Positions 1 through 8,317 of a DNA stretch of 64,000 bases are shown here, piece by piece; the first letter of the stretch is position 1; each line of letters starts with the position of its first letter. The stretch is from contig NZ_JAPTGB010000006.1 in NCBI RefSeq assembly GCF_026891975.1, forward strand, positions 1 to 64,000, given 5' to 3'. A program made the position numbers and the translations under genes. This DNA is from Methanocorpusculum petauri (GTDB lineage: Archaea; Halobacteriota; Methanomicrobia; Methanomicrobiales; Methanocorpusculaceae). The notes below the pieces were generated by a model. That model had not been told where the DNA came from. It did not search any database and saw only the letters and a list, made by a program, of their open reading frames with translations.

Positions 1-31
1 AAAAAATCACCAAAAAAAGAGAAACAGCACT

Positions 32-181
32 ATGGACACTATCACCACCATCCTTATCATCGGCATCGCCGCAAACGGCCTCGCGTTTGCCGCACTCATC
101 CTCGCCCCTCCCCTCTACGCATGGACGGACCGGTGGCTTGACAGAACGCACAAAACAACCGCAAACGAAGACCGGGACTAA
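32..181 (+). CDS. small single-span membrane protein, 49 aa, unknown function
   Basis: ATG at 32 opens a 49-residue frame ending in TAA at 179-181. Residues 4-29 are a hydrophobic segment rich in I, L and A. A tail (W-T-D-R-W-L-D-R-T-H, then T-A-N-E-D-R-D) follows and is probably cytoplasmic. I do not recognise a family. It is likely a real gene because a diverged, frameshifted copy lies at 53980-54124 with the same order of hydrophobic core and T-A-N-E-D-R tail, and a third copy of the 3' end is at 63699-63720. It converges on the THEP1 gene. Size and layout recall small accessory subunits of transporters, but nothing here proves that. The upstream region is cut by the window edge. Confidence 0.55.
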   Translation: MDTITTILIIGIAANGLAFAALILAPPLYAWTDRWLDRTHKTTANEDRD

Positions 182-207
182 TCCTCCCGAACACTTTTTT
201 CCCCAGC

Positions 208-732
208 TCACGCCCCAAGCCGCTCCCGCATCACGCGAAGCACAAATCCCTGCATCTCCTCACGACTCTCCCGCGTCACCACCAGCACCTCCACCTCCGG
301 ATGTCCCCGCACCGCATCCAGAAACGGCAGCCGCCGGTCCCGGACAACACCAAGAACCGGAACCGTCCCGTCAAGAACAGAAAACACCGCCTCCTGAAAC
401 AAAAACGACGACCCCTCCATCCACCCAAGCTCATCCATAACAATCAGCGGACCCGGACACTCCGTAAGCAACGGCACCCCCCGGGAAACAAACACCCCGG
501 CATGCACCTCAGGCAGCTTCCCCGGCGTACGACGGGCAAGAAGCGACGCAGGCGTACAATCATCCCGCGTACCCGCAGCAGGAATCAGAAAAATATCCGA
601 CTCCCCGTCCTCCCCCGCAACAGCAACCGTCCGGAACCCCGACACCGGAACCCCAAGCTCAGCAACCACACGGGAAATAATAGTACTCTTCCCAACCTGA
701 ACATCCCCGGTCAAAAAAAGATGACGAGACAT
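208..732 (-). CDS. nucleoside-triphosphatase, THEP1 family
   Basis: This 174-residue protein has a P-loop G-D-V-Q-V-G-K-S-T at residues 9-17 and a Walker-B-like V-M-D-E-L-G near residue 97, in the arrangement of THEP1 NTPases (NTPase_1 family). Known members hydrolyse several NTPs slowly, and their biological role is unclear. The length matches the family (about 170-180). The start lies 5 bp after the stop of the ABC ATPase gene on the same strand, so it is probably the last gene of the molybdate/tungstate transporter operon. A link to metal-cofactor use is only inference from that position. Confidence 0.85.
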   Translation of the reverse strand: MSRHLFLTGDVQVGKSTIISRVVAELGVPVSGFRTVAVAGEDGESDIFLIPAAGTRDDCTPASLLARRTPGKLPEVHAGVFVSRGVPLLTECPGPLIVMDELGWMEGSSFLFQEAVFSVLDGTVPVLGVVRDRRLPFLDAVRGHPEVEVLVVTRESREEMQGFVLRVMRERLGA

Positions 733-737
733 AAAAA

Positions 738-1808
738 TTACACAAACACCTGAACCGCAGTCGCCTTAAACGTCACCGTCACCTCATCACCGACCGCAAA
801 GTGCAGACGTTCCATACTCTGCCGCGTTACTGCCGCCGCAAGCGTAATACCAATATCCACATACACATACTGATACAGACCCGTATCCTCCACCCGCGCA
901 ATAATACCCCGGAACGAATTGATAGCACTCGACTCAAACCGCTCACGGGACAAAATCAGCTCCTCAGGCCGGATACCCACACTCACCGTCCCCGACAACG
1001 TCGTCGTCGCCCGGATTTTAATACCCGCAACATCCACACAGACCACACCACTGCGGCTGACCACCACCTTCCCCCGGAAAAGATTCAGATTCTCCGAAAA
1101 CGACGAAACAAACCCGTTCGCCGGATTATGAATAATCTCCTCCGGAGCACCGCACGCAACAATCACCCCCCGCTCGATCACCGCAATCCGATCAGCCACC
1201 GCAAGCGCATCCACAATAGAATGCGTCACAATAATACAGGGAATCCTCTCCGACCGGATCACCGACGCAAGCTCACGGCGCATCTGCTCCTGTGTCCGCA
1301 CATCAAGCGCAGAAAGCGGCTCATCCAGCAGCAGAAGCTCCGGCGACGGCGCAAGCGCACGCGCAAGCGCCGTCCTCTGCCGCTGTCCGCCCGACAACCG
1401 CGTCACCAGCTGATCCGCAATCTCCGCAACACCCATCCGCTCGCACAACTCACCCACCCGGGCATCAACATCAGTCCCCAGCACACGGCGAACCTTCAGA
1501 CCATACGCAATATTCTCACGTACCGTCATATGTGGAAAAAGTGCATAATTCTGGAACATATACCCAATCTGCCGATCCTCGGGCGCAAGAGAAACCCTCT
1601 GCCCCGAATCAAACAGAACACGATCATTCAAAACAACTCTGCCCGACACAGGCTTCAGCAGACCCGAAAGAATCCGGAGCACCGTAGACTTACCCGCACC
1701 ATTCTCACCGATAAGCGCAAGCGTCTCCCCGTCATTCACCACAAAATCCGAAACATCAAGATCGAAATCCCGCAGCGGCATCGCAAACGTCCCGTTAAGC
1801 ATACACAC
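738..1808 (-). CDS. modC: molybdate/tungstate ABC transporter, ATP-binding subunit
   Basis: A 356-residue ABC ATPase. Walker A G-E-N-G-A-G-K-S-T is at residues 34-42, the Q-loop in Y-M-F-Q-N near 85, signature L-S-G-G-Q at 138-142, Walker B L-L-L-L-D-E-P at 158-164, and the switch His in V-T-H-S near 195. A C-terminal TOBE/Mop-like region follows from about 240, with I-R-P-E-E-L as in ModC, WtpC and related importers. It overlaps the permease gene by 14 bp, so the two are translated from one message. Molybdate and tungstate importers cannot be told apart from sequence alone. Methanogens need these metals for formylmethanofuran dehydrogenase. Confidence 0.87.
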   Translation of the reverse strand: MCMLNGTFAMPLRDFDLDVSDFVVNDGETLALIGENGAGKSTVLRILSGLLKPVSGRVVLNDRVLFDSGQRVSLAPEDRQIGYMFQNYALFPHMTVRENIAYGLKVRRVLGTDVDARVGELCERMGVAEIADQLVTRLSGGQRQRTALARALAPSPELLLLDEPLSALDVRTQEQMRRELASVIRSERIPCIIVTHSIVDALAVADRIAVIERGVIVACGAPEEIIHNPANGFVSSFSENLNLFRGKVVVSRSGVVCVDVAGIKIRATTTLSGTVSVGIRPEELILSRERFESSAINSFRGIIARVEDTGLYQYVYVDIGITLAAAVTRQSMERLHFAVGDEVTVTFKATAVQVFV

Positions 1809-2616
1809 TCTCCCTCTTCCCGATATATTTCACAACCAGAATAATACCAAACGAAAAGATCACCAAAAGAATCGCAAGCGCAATCGACACAGCCATATCA
1901 CTCTGCAACTCCCCGTAAATAGCAAGCGGCATTGTCTGGGTCTTTCCCTGGAAATTTCCGGCAAACATCAGTGTTGCACCGAACTCCCCGAGTGCACGGG
2001 CAAACGTCATAATAATACCCGAAAGCAGAGAACCTGCAGCAAGCGGCAGAGTCACCTTAAAAAACGTCTGCAGCGGAGTTGCACCAAGCGTCCGCGACGC
2101 CGCCTCAAAATTCAGATCAACCGCCTCAAAACTGGAACGCGCCTGACGGATATAAAACGGAGACGCAACAAAAATCTGGGCAATAACAACCGCAATCGTC
2201 GTAAACGCAATCTGGATATCAAAAATATTAAGATACTGACCTAAAAGACCATTCCTTCCAAACGCCATCAAAAGCGCAAGACCGGCCACCGTCGGCGGCA
2301 GCACAATCGGCAGATCCGTCAGCGTATCAACAATGTTCCGCCCCCGGTAAGAAAACCGCGCATTCACATACGCAAGCGGTGTCCCGAGAATCACCACAAC
2401 AACCGTACTAAACGTCGCAGTAACCGCACTGAGCCAGAGAGCATCCATTGCAAGCGGACTCGTAAGTGCAGTAATGAAATCCTCAGGACTCACCCGGGTA
2501 AAAAGTGAAACAAGCGGAATAGTGATGAAAATAAGAAACAGGAGGATGAGTCCCCCCGTCATCACCATCGTACCAATGCGGGTAACAGAATGTTTTTGTG
2601 TGTCGGTTGAACTCAT
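1795..2616 (-). CDS. modB: molybdate/tungstate ABC transporter, permease subunit
   Basis: A 273-residue integral membrane protein with about six predicted spans. The inner-membrane component signature that contacts the ATPase is present (E-A-A-S-R-T-L-G-A followed by a G near residues 174-190). Segments such as P-I-V-L-P-P-T-V-A-G and the F-A-R-A-L-G-E-F-G-A-T-L stretch are typical of ModB and WtpB. The gene sits between the binding-protein gene and the ATPase gene on the minus strand, the order expected for a ModABC importer. The short gap to modA (30 bp) supports cotranscription. Confidence 0.88.
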   Translation of the reverse strand: MSSTDTQKHSVTRIGTMVMTGGLILLFLIFITIPLVSLFTRVSPEDFITALTSPLAMDALWLSAVTATFSTVVVVILGTPLAYVNARFSYRGRNIVDTLTDLPIVLPPTVAGLALLMAFGRNGLLGQYLNIFDIQIAFTTIAVVIAQIFVASPFYIRQARSSFEAVDLNFEAASRTLGATPLQTFFKVTLPLAAGSLLSGIIMTFARALGEFGATLMFAGNFQGKTQTMPLAIYGELQSDMAVSIALAILLVIFSFGIILVVKYIGKRESVYA

Positions 2617-2646
2617 AGTTGCCTGTTGTTTTCTGGCAACAGAACG

Positions 2647-3526
2647 TTATGCTGTTGCTGCTACGGGGTCAAATCCGTAGTCGGTCAGAAGTGCGGTACC
2701 GGCCGGTCCGGTCATGTATGCTTCCCATGCCTCAACAGCCGCCTTATTCTTGGTTGCATCGATAATACCGTACGGGTAATCCGCAATAACATTGTACTGA
2801 TCCGGAATCTCGATTAAAGTAATATCATCCTTATCGGACTTGGAGATATCAGACTTGTACACAAGAGACGCATCTGCCTCGTCAAGAACGAGAAGAGGCT
2901 TAATCTTATCAACTGCATCAACCTCGGACTTCACATTTGCCATAAAGGCATCAACATAGCCCGCGTGACTATCATTCTGGTACTTGTTAATAATATCACG
3001 GGTGTACTGGCCAAACGGAACATCCTTATTTCCGATAACAAGAACAACACCCTTCTCTGCCATACCGGCAAGATCCGTAATCTGTTTCGTGTTTGCCTTG
3101 GGCACTGCAATTGCGAGCTTGTTCTTCAAAAGAATCTTCTGATCAGAGATCATGCCTGCATCAACAACCGGCGTAAACTGCTTGGTTGGTGTTTGCAGAG
3201 ATGTACATATCAACATCAGCACCCTCAAGAATCTGGGTCTTTAACGTCTGACTTCCGGCGAAATTGAAGTGGACCTTAATGTTTTTATTCTCTGCTTCAA
3301 ACTGCTTGCCCATCTCGCTCAGAACGCCGGTAAGAGAGGCAGCAGCAAAGACATTAATATCACCAGAGACCTCAGACGCAGTCGGGCTCGGGGTTACAAC
3401 AGCAGTCGGCGTTGAGGTCGGAGTCGGCGTTGCCGGCGTATCGGTTCCGATACAGCCTGCCATACCCACAGTAAGCACTACACACACAAGCAGTGCTGCA
3501 AAAATCCAGGTTTTAGTCAGCTTCAT
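2647..3526 (-). pseudogene. modA: molybdate/tungstate-binding lipoprotein, frameshifted
   Basis: Two overlapping frames together make one ModA-like protein of about 290 residues. The N-terminal part starts M-K-L-T-K at 3526, has a lipobox G-M-A-G-C and a Thr/Pro linker, then V-F-A-A-A-S-L-T-G and ends after Y-I-S-A-N-T. The C-terminal part resumes with K-Q-F-T-P-V-V-D-A-G and runs to 2647. The break coincides with a perfect 4-bp tandem duplication TTGG-TTGG at 3182-3189. Removing one unit restores a continuous Y-I-S-A-N-T-K-Q-F reading. It is either a true frameshift mutation, a phase-variable tract of only two units, or an assembly error. The operon downstream is intact. Confidence 0.85.
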
Positions 3527-3550
3527 ACTAATCCAGATCATATTTGACTG

Positions 3551-3603
3551 AATCATATTTAAGAGTAAGTGGATTATGATTTACAGGTTAACTTAACTAA
3601 GTT
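3551..3603 (-). promoter_or_regulatory. modA promoter with upstream palindrome
   Basis: On the minus strand a TATA-like CTTAAATATGAT lies at about 3551-3562, 25-36 bp ahead of the modA ATG at 3526. About 28 bp farther upstream is a perfect palindrome AACTTA-AC-TAAGTT at 3590-3603. This fits an operator or activator site for metal-responsive control, but the sequence does not match a ModE or TunR consensus I could name with confidence. The rest of the gap to mdh (3604-3765) shows no gene. Confidence 0.4.
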
Positions 3604-3765
3604 TACAAAATGGATGGAAGATGAAACAGATTGGGACAAACTCCTTTTTCAGAGATGTGAAAATATCGGTAATACCCGGCATCCGAGAGCACCAGAGTAC
3701 AATTGACAGAAAATGATACAGCCGGCAGCCTTAACAGCACAGCATATGCCAAAGAAAAGAGAAAA

Positions 3766-4731
3766 TTACTCAGTCTGCTGTAACTCCGCATCCAGCGCAG
3801 CACAGACCTTTTCCGTCATATCCTTAATGACTTTCACCGACTCCCCGAACATCGCCGTCTCCGCAATCGACAGACGAACCCCGATCGGAAACACCCCGCC
3901 ACGCGTAATCCGTGCCGGAACACTGATACAGACACCCTCGTGACCAAAAATCTCACGGCGAATCTGCGTCGAAACCGTCAGCATCCGATTCTCATCCTCA
4001 ACAATCGTCCGGATAAGTGTCGCAATCGCATCGCCCGGACCAAACACCGTCGCACCCTTCGCCTTAATGATATACGAACCGCTGTTTTTCACCCGCTCGA
4101 TCATCTCCTCGCGCGGAAGTTTATCATTACCAATCATATTATCGATCTGAATACCGCCGATCGTCGTTGCCGACCACATCGGAACCATCGTATCCCCGTG
4201 TTCACCGATAATACGCGTGTGCACCTCACTCACATGCACATTAAAAAACTCTGCAAGGCACGCCTTCAGACGCATCGAATCCAGATGCGTACCAAGACCA
4301 AACACCCGGTGAGGCATCATCCCTGAGTACTTCAGGGCAACCGTTGTCATAATATCAACAGGATTCGTCACTACCAGAAGAATTGAATCAGGCGCCATCC
4401 GGCCCACCTGCTCTGCATAATGCCGGACAATCTTCGCATTCTCCAGAGCAAGATCCAGTCTCGTCTGATCAGGATGTCGCGGAACCCCTGACGTCAGAAC
4501 AATAATATCCGAACCGCGCAGCTCTTTCGGATGCGTTCCGAACGTAACCCGCGTATTTGTTCCCCGTGCGGCAAACGAGTCCATCATATCATGTGCAAGA
4601 CCGTCAAGAAACTGCTCATTGCCCGGCCGCCCGTACAGACACATCTCCTGAACGTGGGGGAACTGCGAAACAGCATGCGCTGCATACGAACCAACCTGGC
4701 CGGTCGCACCGATGATCGTCACTTTTGCCAT
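3766..4731 (-). CDS. mdh: malate dehydrogenase
   Basis: A 321-residue member of the lactate/malate dehydrogenase family. It starts with the Rossmann motif G-A-T-G-Q-V-G-S at residues 8-15. T-N-P-V-D near 122 and the catalytic histidine in I-I-G-E-H-G-D-T-M-V-P near 180 are present. The substrate loop R-H-P-D-Q-T-R-L-D-L is consistent with malate/oxaloacetate. It probably serves the incomplete reductive TCA branch used by methanogens. A strong Shine-Dalgarno AGGAGG lies just upstream of the ATG (about 4740-4745). The SRP RNA gene lies immediately upstream on the same strand, about 50 bp away. Confidence 0.9.
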   Translation of the reverse strand: MAKVTIIGATGQVGSYAAHAVSQFPHVQEMCLYGRPGNEQFLDGLAHDMMDSFAARGTNTRVTFGTHPKELRGSDIIVLTSGVPRHPDQTRLDLALENAKIVRHYAEQVGRMAPDSILLVVTNPVDIMTTVALKYSGMMPHRVFGLGTHLDSMRLKACLAEFFNVHVSEVHTRIIGEHGDTMVPMWSATTIGGIQIDNMIGNDKLPREEMIERVKNSGSYIIKAKGATVFGPGDAIATLIRTIVEDENRMLTVSTQIRREIFGHEGVCISVPARITRGGVFPIGVRLSIAETAMFGESVKVIKDMTEKVCAALDAELQQTE

Positions 4732-4782
4732 GAGAAAAACCTCCTAAAATCAAGATGGGACACGTTTTCGGTTGAAAGCGCA

Positions 4783-5054
4783 CATCCGGCCTCTCTGACA
4801 CACCCCTTCTCCGCCCCGCAACCCTGTGGGCGCCATGCGTTCACAGTAGGTCTGCTCCCTTCCGGGCCTGAACCGGTGCCCACGACAAGAGGGAAACACA
4901 TCCCTCCGGATATGTCCGCCCCCGCCGCTGACCTCACAGGACGAGGTATCAACGTCAGAATATGCCGCGTCAGTCGGACTGCCACAGCCGTCCTCAAACT
5001 TCGTCCCCTGCGTATTGACAGTTTCAGGTTACAGGTGACGCCAAACCACCCGGA
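4783..5054 (-). ncRNA. signal recognition particle 7S RNA
   Basis: The minus strand carries the conserved SRP domain IV core: GGTTCAGGCCCGGAAGGGAG followed by CAGACC (forward 4849-4874). The loop and asymmetric bulge of helix 8 are recognisable. Flanking strands can form the long arm typical of archaeal SRP RNA, and 5' TCCGG (5050-5054) can pair with 3' CCGGA (4785-4789) as a closing helix. Length about 270 nt; both ends are approximate. Open frames across this stretch are spurious. A TATA box lies at 5062-5072. Confidence 0.88.
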
Positions 5055-5061
5055 CTAGTCC

Positions 5062-5072
5062 CATATATAATG
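5062..5072 (-). promoter_or_regulatory. TATA box of the SRP RNA gene
   Basis: The minus strand reads CATTATATATG here, about 10-20 bp ahead of the estimated RNA 5' end. It is the only strong TATA element between the tRNA and the SRP RNA. With usual archaeal spacing of about 25 bp the true RNA start may lie nearer 5043 than 5054. Confidence 0.5.
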
Positions 5073-5139
5073 AGTCCCTCACTGGTTAAAATGATGTAGG
5101 ATGCGGAACAGCCGCAACACCACATATCCCAACGAAAAA

Positions 5140-5211
5140 TGGGCCCGGAGGGGTTCGAACCCACGACCACCCGGTTATGAGCCGGGCGCTCCACCACTAA
5201 GCTACAGGCCC
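5140..5211 (-). tRNA. tRNA with CAU anticodon (elongator Met or Ile2)
   Basis: The 7-bp acceptor stem pairs GGGCCTG with CGGGCCC, and the discriminator is A. The anticodon arm has CCGGC, loop TCATAAC-type with CAT, and the T arm contains GGTTCGAACCC. CCA is not encoded. The RNA is followed by a T-run (minus TTTTTC at 5134-5139). Elongator Met and lysidine-like (agmatidine-modified) Ile2 cannot be separated by eye. Confidence 0.88.
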
Positions 5212-5393
5212 AATGCTACGAGAATAGTTACGGAAAATGGGATTGCAGAAAAATCTGCATCCCGAGAGAAATTTGTTCCCTTGCAGAAGAACATATCATA
5301 TTTGGCATACATCTACTTAAAGGTGTTCGTCTGCTGACAAATCGGAACAGAACAACCCCGGCTACAGGAATCAGAAACAAAAAACAAGAAAAA

Positions 5394-5466
5394 CGCCGCC
5401 AACAGGACTCGAACCTGTGACATGCTGGTTAACAGCCAGCCACTCTACCAACTGAGTTATGGCGGC
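5394..5466 (-). tRNA. tRNA-Asn (GUU)
   Basis: Acceptor stem GCCGCCA pairs with TGGCGGC, with discriminator G. The anticodon stem-loop GCTGGCTGTTAACCAGC presents GTT, and the T loop contains GGTTCGAGTCC. The gene is 73 nt without encoded CCA. A possible TATA element (minus CTATTTAGG) lies near 5503-5512. Confidence 0.93.
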
Positions 5467-5537
5467 AATCAAACCCGTGACAAAGAAAATTTGCACGTGT
5501 CTTGCCTAAATAGATGTGCTACAAACCGTATTAAAGA

Positions 5538-5840
5538 TTATGATTTGGAAATGGTTTTGTCCTGATGCAGGACAGCCAGCTGCAGAATCAGATCCTCCAA
5601 ATCCTCATCAAAATGTTCCAACATATTATAGGCTTTCGGTGTCGCAACCGCACCGGCGGGAGTCGCCTTAATGTACTGCATCTGCTCCAGAACCCGGAGA
5701 GAGTAACGGATGCGGTGCTGCGGCTGACCAAGTTCTTCCGTGAGTTTCATAATCCCGATGGGACCGTTCCGCGCAACAACACGCATAACCGACAGATGGC
5801 GTTCAAGCAGCTCCACTTCTCCTTTGATTTTGCTCAGCAT
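5538..5840 (-). CDS. winged-helix transcriptional regulator, 100 aa
   Basis: The 100-residue protein has a winged-helix pattern: R-H-L-S-V-M-R-V-V-A-R-N-G-P-I-G as helix 1, I-M-K-L-T-E-E-L-G-Q-P as helix 2, and H-R-I-R-Y-S-L-R-V-L-E as the recognition helix, then a wing around Y-I-K-A-T-P. The C-terminal 30 residues are an acidic/leucine helix that may dimerise. It resembles small archaeal MarR/ArsR-like regulators. The ligand and targets are unknown. It ends an operon with the membrane-protein gene, whose stop is 2 bp upstream of its start. Confidence 0.75.
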   Translation of the reverse strand: MLSKIKGEVELLERHLSVMRVVARNGPIGIMKLTEELGQPQHRIRYSLRVLEQMQYIKATPAGAVATPKAYNMLEHFDEDLEDLILQLAVLHQDKTISKS

Positions 5841-5842
5841 AG

Positions 5843-6193
5843 TTATATCCCCCCCTTCTGTTCCTGTTCATCGCGCAGCTCTTCCTCAAGCTCTGCACGA
5901 ATTCTGGCGCGATATTCCTCCTCTTCCTTCTTCGCCTGTGCAATACGTTCTTCCTTGGTAGTTCCGTGAACATTCAGCCACGCTTTCGTTGCCTTATACC
6001 GGGGAACAAAGAGCAGAACTGCCACCGCACAGACAATGACAGCCGCGACAACCACAGGCAGCTTAAACCAGTAACTATCGTCAACGATCGCCCACACGCA
6101 GACAGCAACAGCGGCGGAGAAGATGATGACATTCAGGAGGACAACACAGAGGGTAAATTTGCCCTTGAATATCATCTGCTCTTTTTCATCCAT
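5843..6193 (-). CDS. two-span membrane protein with charged coiled-coil tail
   Basis: I place the start at the ATG of M-D-E-K-E-Q (6193), giving 116 residues, because the longer frame reads through the intergenic region. Two hydrophobic spans occur in the first 75 residues (around V-V-L-L-N-V-I-I-F and V-V-V-A-A-V-I-V-C). A strongly charged helix rich in K, E and R (K-K-E-E-E-E-Y-R-A-R-I-R-A-E-L) fills the C-terminus and could form a coiled coil. No family is recognised. It is 2 bp upstream of the winged-helix regulator gene and divergent from the M24 peptidase gene. Confidence 0.65.
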   Translation of the reverse strand: MDEKEQMIFKGKFTLCVVLLNVIIFSAAVAVCVWAIVDDSYWFKLPVVVAAVIVCAVAVLLFVPRYKATKAWLNVHGTTKEERIAQAKKEEEEYRARIRAELEEELRDEQEQKGGI

Positions 6194-6260
6194 TAGTATG
6201 TACATCTGTGTCACAGCAATAAAAACTACATCTCTCCGAAACACACATGTCTTGATCACT

Positions 6261-7394
6261 ATGAAAACCCTCGCGGATGTCCTGACAGAAAAAAACTCTG
6301 ATGCATACGTTGCCTACGACTCATCGGAAAACGCAGATATGCGATATTTAGCAGGATTTCTCGCATCCGACCCATATATTTACATATATTCGAAACGTGG
6401 GAGAGGAACACTTGTAGTTTCTTCCATGGAAGAACTGCGTGCGCGAAAAGAGACATCATGCGACGTGATAACAAGGAGCGCAGCAGGACTGCCGGATCTC
6501 CTGCGGGAACTCAAAGACCCCGAGCGTGCAACAGCACAGATGATCCGAAACCTCACCGGACCAAAACTCCTGGTACCGGCGTCGATGCCCATCGGATTCG
6601 CGCAGACACTCATGCAGGTCGCAGACATTGCCGTTGACCGCGGAACAGTTGCATCCATGCGGTGCGTGAAAACTCCCGAAGAGATCACACTCATGCGCGA
6701 GATTCAGCAACAGAACGAAGAAGCAACCCGCGCAGCAGTGAACCTGATCCGGAAATCCGGGATCGACGAACACGGCGGCCTGGTCTACGAAAACGAACCT
6801 GTAACCTCCGAACGCGTACGTGATGTCATTGCAGCCGCATTGCGCCCCTGCCACTGTGAAGAACGTGACACCATCATCTCCTGCGGACCTGACACTGCAC
6901 TGCCGCACTGCCTCGGCACCGGACAGCTCCGCGCAAACCAGCCCATTGTAATGGACGTCTTCCCCCGGAACCTGAAAAACGGCTACTTCGCCGACATGAC
7001 ACGGACCATCTCAAAAGGCGCCCCCTCCGGAGAAATCATACAAATGTACGAAACCGTACATGCCGCAAAAGAACTTGCCGCAAACATGCTCGGCCCCGGA
7101 GTTTCCGGTGCCGAAGTACACAATGCAGTCGCCGCATTCTTCACCGAAAAAGGATACGAAACCGCAGGGGCCTCAGGATTCATACACAGTCTCGGACACG
7201 GCGTCGGTCTTGAGATCCACGAAGGACCCGCACTCTCCCCCTCCGGCGGCATTCTCGAACCGGGCAACGTCGTAACCATTGAACCGGGCCTCTACTATCC
7301 GGGAATCGGCGGCGTACGTCTGGAAGACATGGGTGTCATCACTGAGAACGGATTTGACAGGTTTACTAACTTTGAGGAGCAATTAATAGTATAA
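6261..7394 (+). CDS. Xaa-Pro dipeptidase-like M24 peptidase
   Basis: I choose the ATG at 6261 (M-K-T-L-A-D-V), giving 377 residues, because upstream in-frame sequence is antisense to the membrane-protein gene. The first 130 residues resemble the creatinase N-terminal domain and the rest the pita-bread fold. Metal ligands are visible: D in V-M-D-V-F-P, D in Y-F-A-D-M-T-R-T, H in S-L-G-H-G-V-G-L-E-I-H-E-G, E in T-I-E-P-G-L-Y and E in R-L-E-D-M-G-V. It should release N-terminal residues ahead of proline or cleave X-Pro dipeptides. The methionine aminopeptidase gene starts one base after its stop. Confidence 0.88.
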   Translation: MKTLADVLTEKNSDAYVAYDSSENADMRYLAGFLASDPYIYIYSKRGRGTLVVSSMEELRARKETSCDVITRSAAGLPDLLRELKDPERATAQMIRNLTGPKLLVPASMPIGFAQTLMQVADIAVDRGTVASMRCVKTPEEITLMREIQQQNEEATRAAVNLIRKSGIDEHGGLVYENEPVTSERVRDVIAAALRPCHCEERDTIISCGPDTALPHCLGTGQLRANQPIVMDVFPRNLKNGYFADMTRTISKGAPSGEIIQMYETVHAAKELAANMLGPGVSGAEVHNAVAAFFTEKGYETAGASGFIHSLGHGVGLEIHEGPALSPSGGILEPGNVVTIEPGLYYPGIGGVRLEDMGVITENGFDRFTNFEEQLIV

Positions 7395-7395
7395 T

Positions 7396-8271
7396 ATGAA
7401 CGAGACCGAGCTTGACAGCTATCTGGAGGCAGGCAGAATTGCAAAGGAGGTGCTGCACAGCTGCGCAGCAGAAATTAAGCCTGGGGTTCTGATGGGTGAT
7501 ATATTTGACATGGTGGTTGACCAAACAGAAGCAAAAGGCGCAATGCTGTCATTCCCCCCCAATATTTCCTTCAATAACGTGGCAGCGCATGACTCACCAT
7601 CACCCGGAGACGAGCGCACCTTCTCGGAAGGTGATCTGATCAAGCTGGATATCGGAACACACATTGACGGATACATTGCCGACACCGCGGTTACCGTAAA
7701 CCTCGGGAACCACGAAAAACTCTGTGAAGCTTCAAAGGCGGCACTCGAAGCCGCGATTAAAGTCGTAAAGCCCGAACTTGTGGTAAGCGAGATCGGCGCA
7801 GCGGTTGAGGAAGCGATCACCTCATACGGGTTTAAACCAATCGTAAACCTCACCGGTCACGCAGTTGCGCGCTACGATCTGCATCACGGCCTCTCCATCC
7901 CCAACACCGGACTGTTCGGATCCGCTGTTCTCCGAAAAGATGACGTAATCGCAATCGAACCGTTCGCAACCACCGGTTCAGGGATAGTGCATGACACACC
8001 ACGTGCGGAGATCTACCAGGTAGTGGGCAACTCCCCAGTTCGCTCCCCGACCGCCCGCAAAATTATGAAAAAAGCAGAAGAGATGAACGGCCTGCCGTTT
8101 TCCCGCCGATGGCTGAACATCCCAAAAGCCGACCTTGCACTGCCAACACTGCTCCGCCAGGGAAATCTGTATGTGTACCACTGTCTTGCGGATGTGCCGG
8201 AAAGTTTCGTCGCACAGTTTGAACACACCATGATTGTGACCGAAGACGGGCCCCTCGTTACCACCCGGTAA
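7396..8271 (+). CDS. map: methionine aminopeptidase, type II
   Basis: A 291-residue type II enzyme that removes initiator methionine from nascent proteins. Visible active-site elements are H in V-A-A-H-D-S-P (near 65), D in L-D-I-G-T-H and D in I-A-D-T-A-V, H in L-T-G-H-A-V, E in I-E-P-F-A-T and E in F-E-H-T-M-I-V-T. The roughly 60-residue insert (Y-D-L-H-H-G-L-S-I-P-N onwards) marks type II. Its ATG follows the stop of the upstream M24 gene by one base, so the two metallopeptidases are coupled. A T-rich stretch after the stop may end transcription. Confidence 0.93.
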   Translation: MNETELDSYLEAGRIAKEVLHSCAAEIKPGVLMGDIFDMVVDQTEAKGAMLSFPPNISFNNVAAHDSPSPGDERTFSEGDLIKLDIGTHIDGYIADTAVTVNLGNHEKLCEASKAALEAAIKVVKPELVVSEIGAAVEEAITSYGFKPIVNLTGHAVARYDLHHGLSIPNTGLFGSAVLRKDDVIAIEPFATTGSGIVHDTPRAEIYQVVGNSPVRSPTARKIMKKAEEMNGLPFSRRWLNIPKADLALPTLLRQGNLYVYHCLADVPESFVAQFEHTMIVTEDGPLVTTR

Positions 8272-8317
8272 CATTTTCTTTTTTCAGATTCGGATAACTG
8301 CAACTATCTTCGAAGTT

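Noticed and set aside
801-1844. 347-codon plus-strand frame over modC
   Set aside because: The Arg/His/Asn/Pro-rich product mirrors the minus-strand ATPase, which has every ABC motif.
4719-4997. 92-codon frame over the SRP RNA
   Set aside because: It overlies the conserved SRP domain, so the open frame is incidental.
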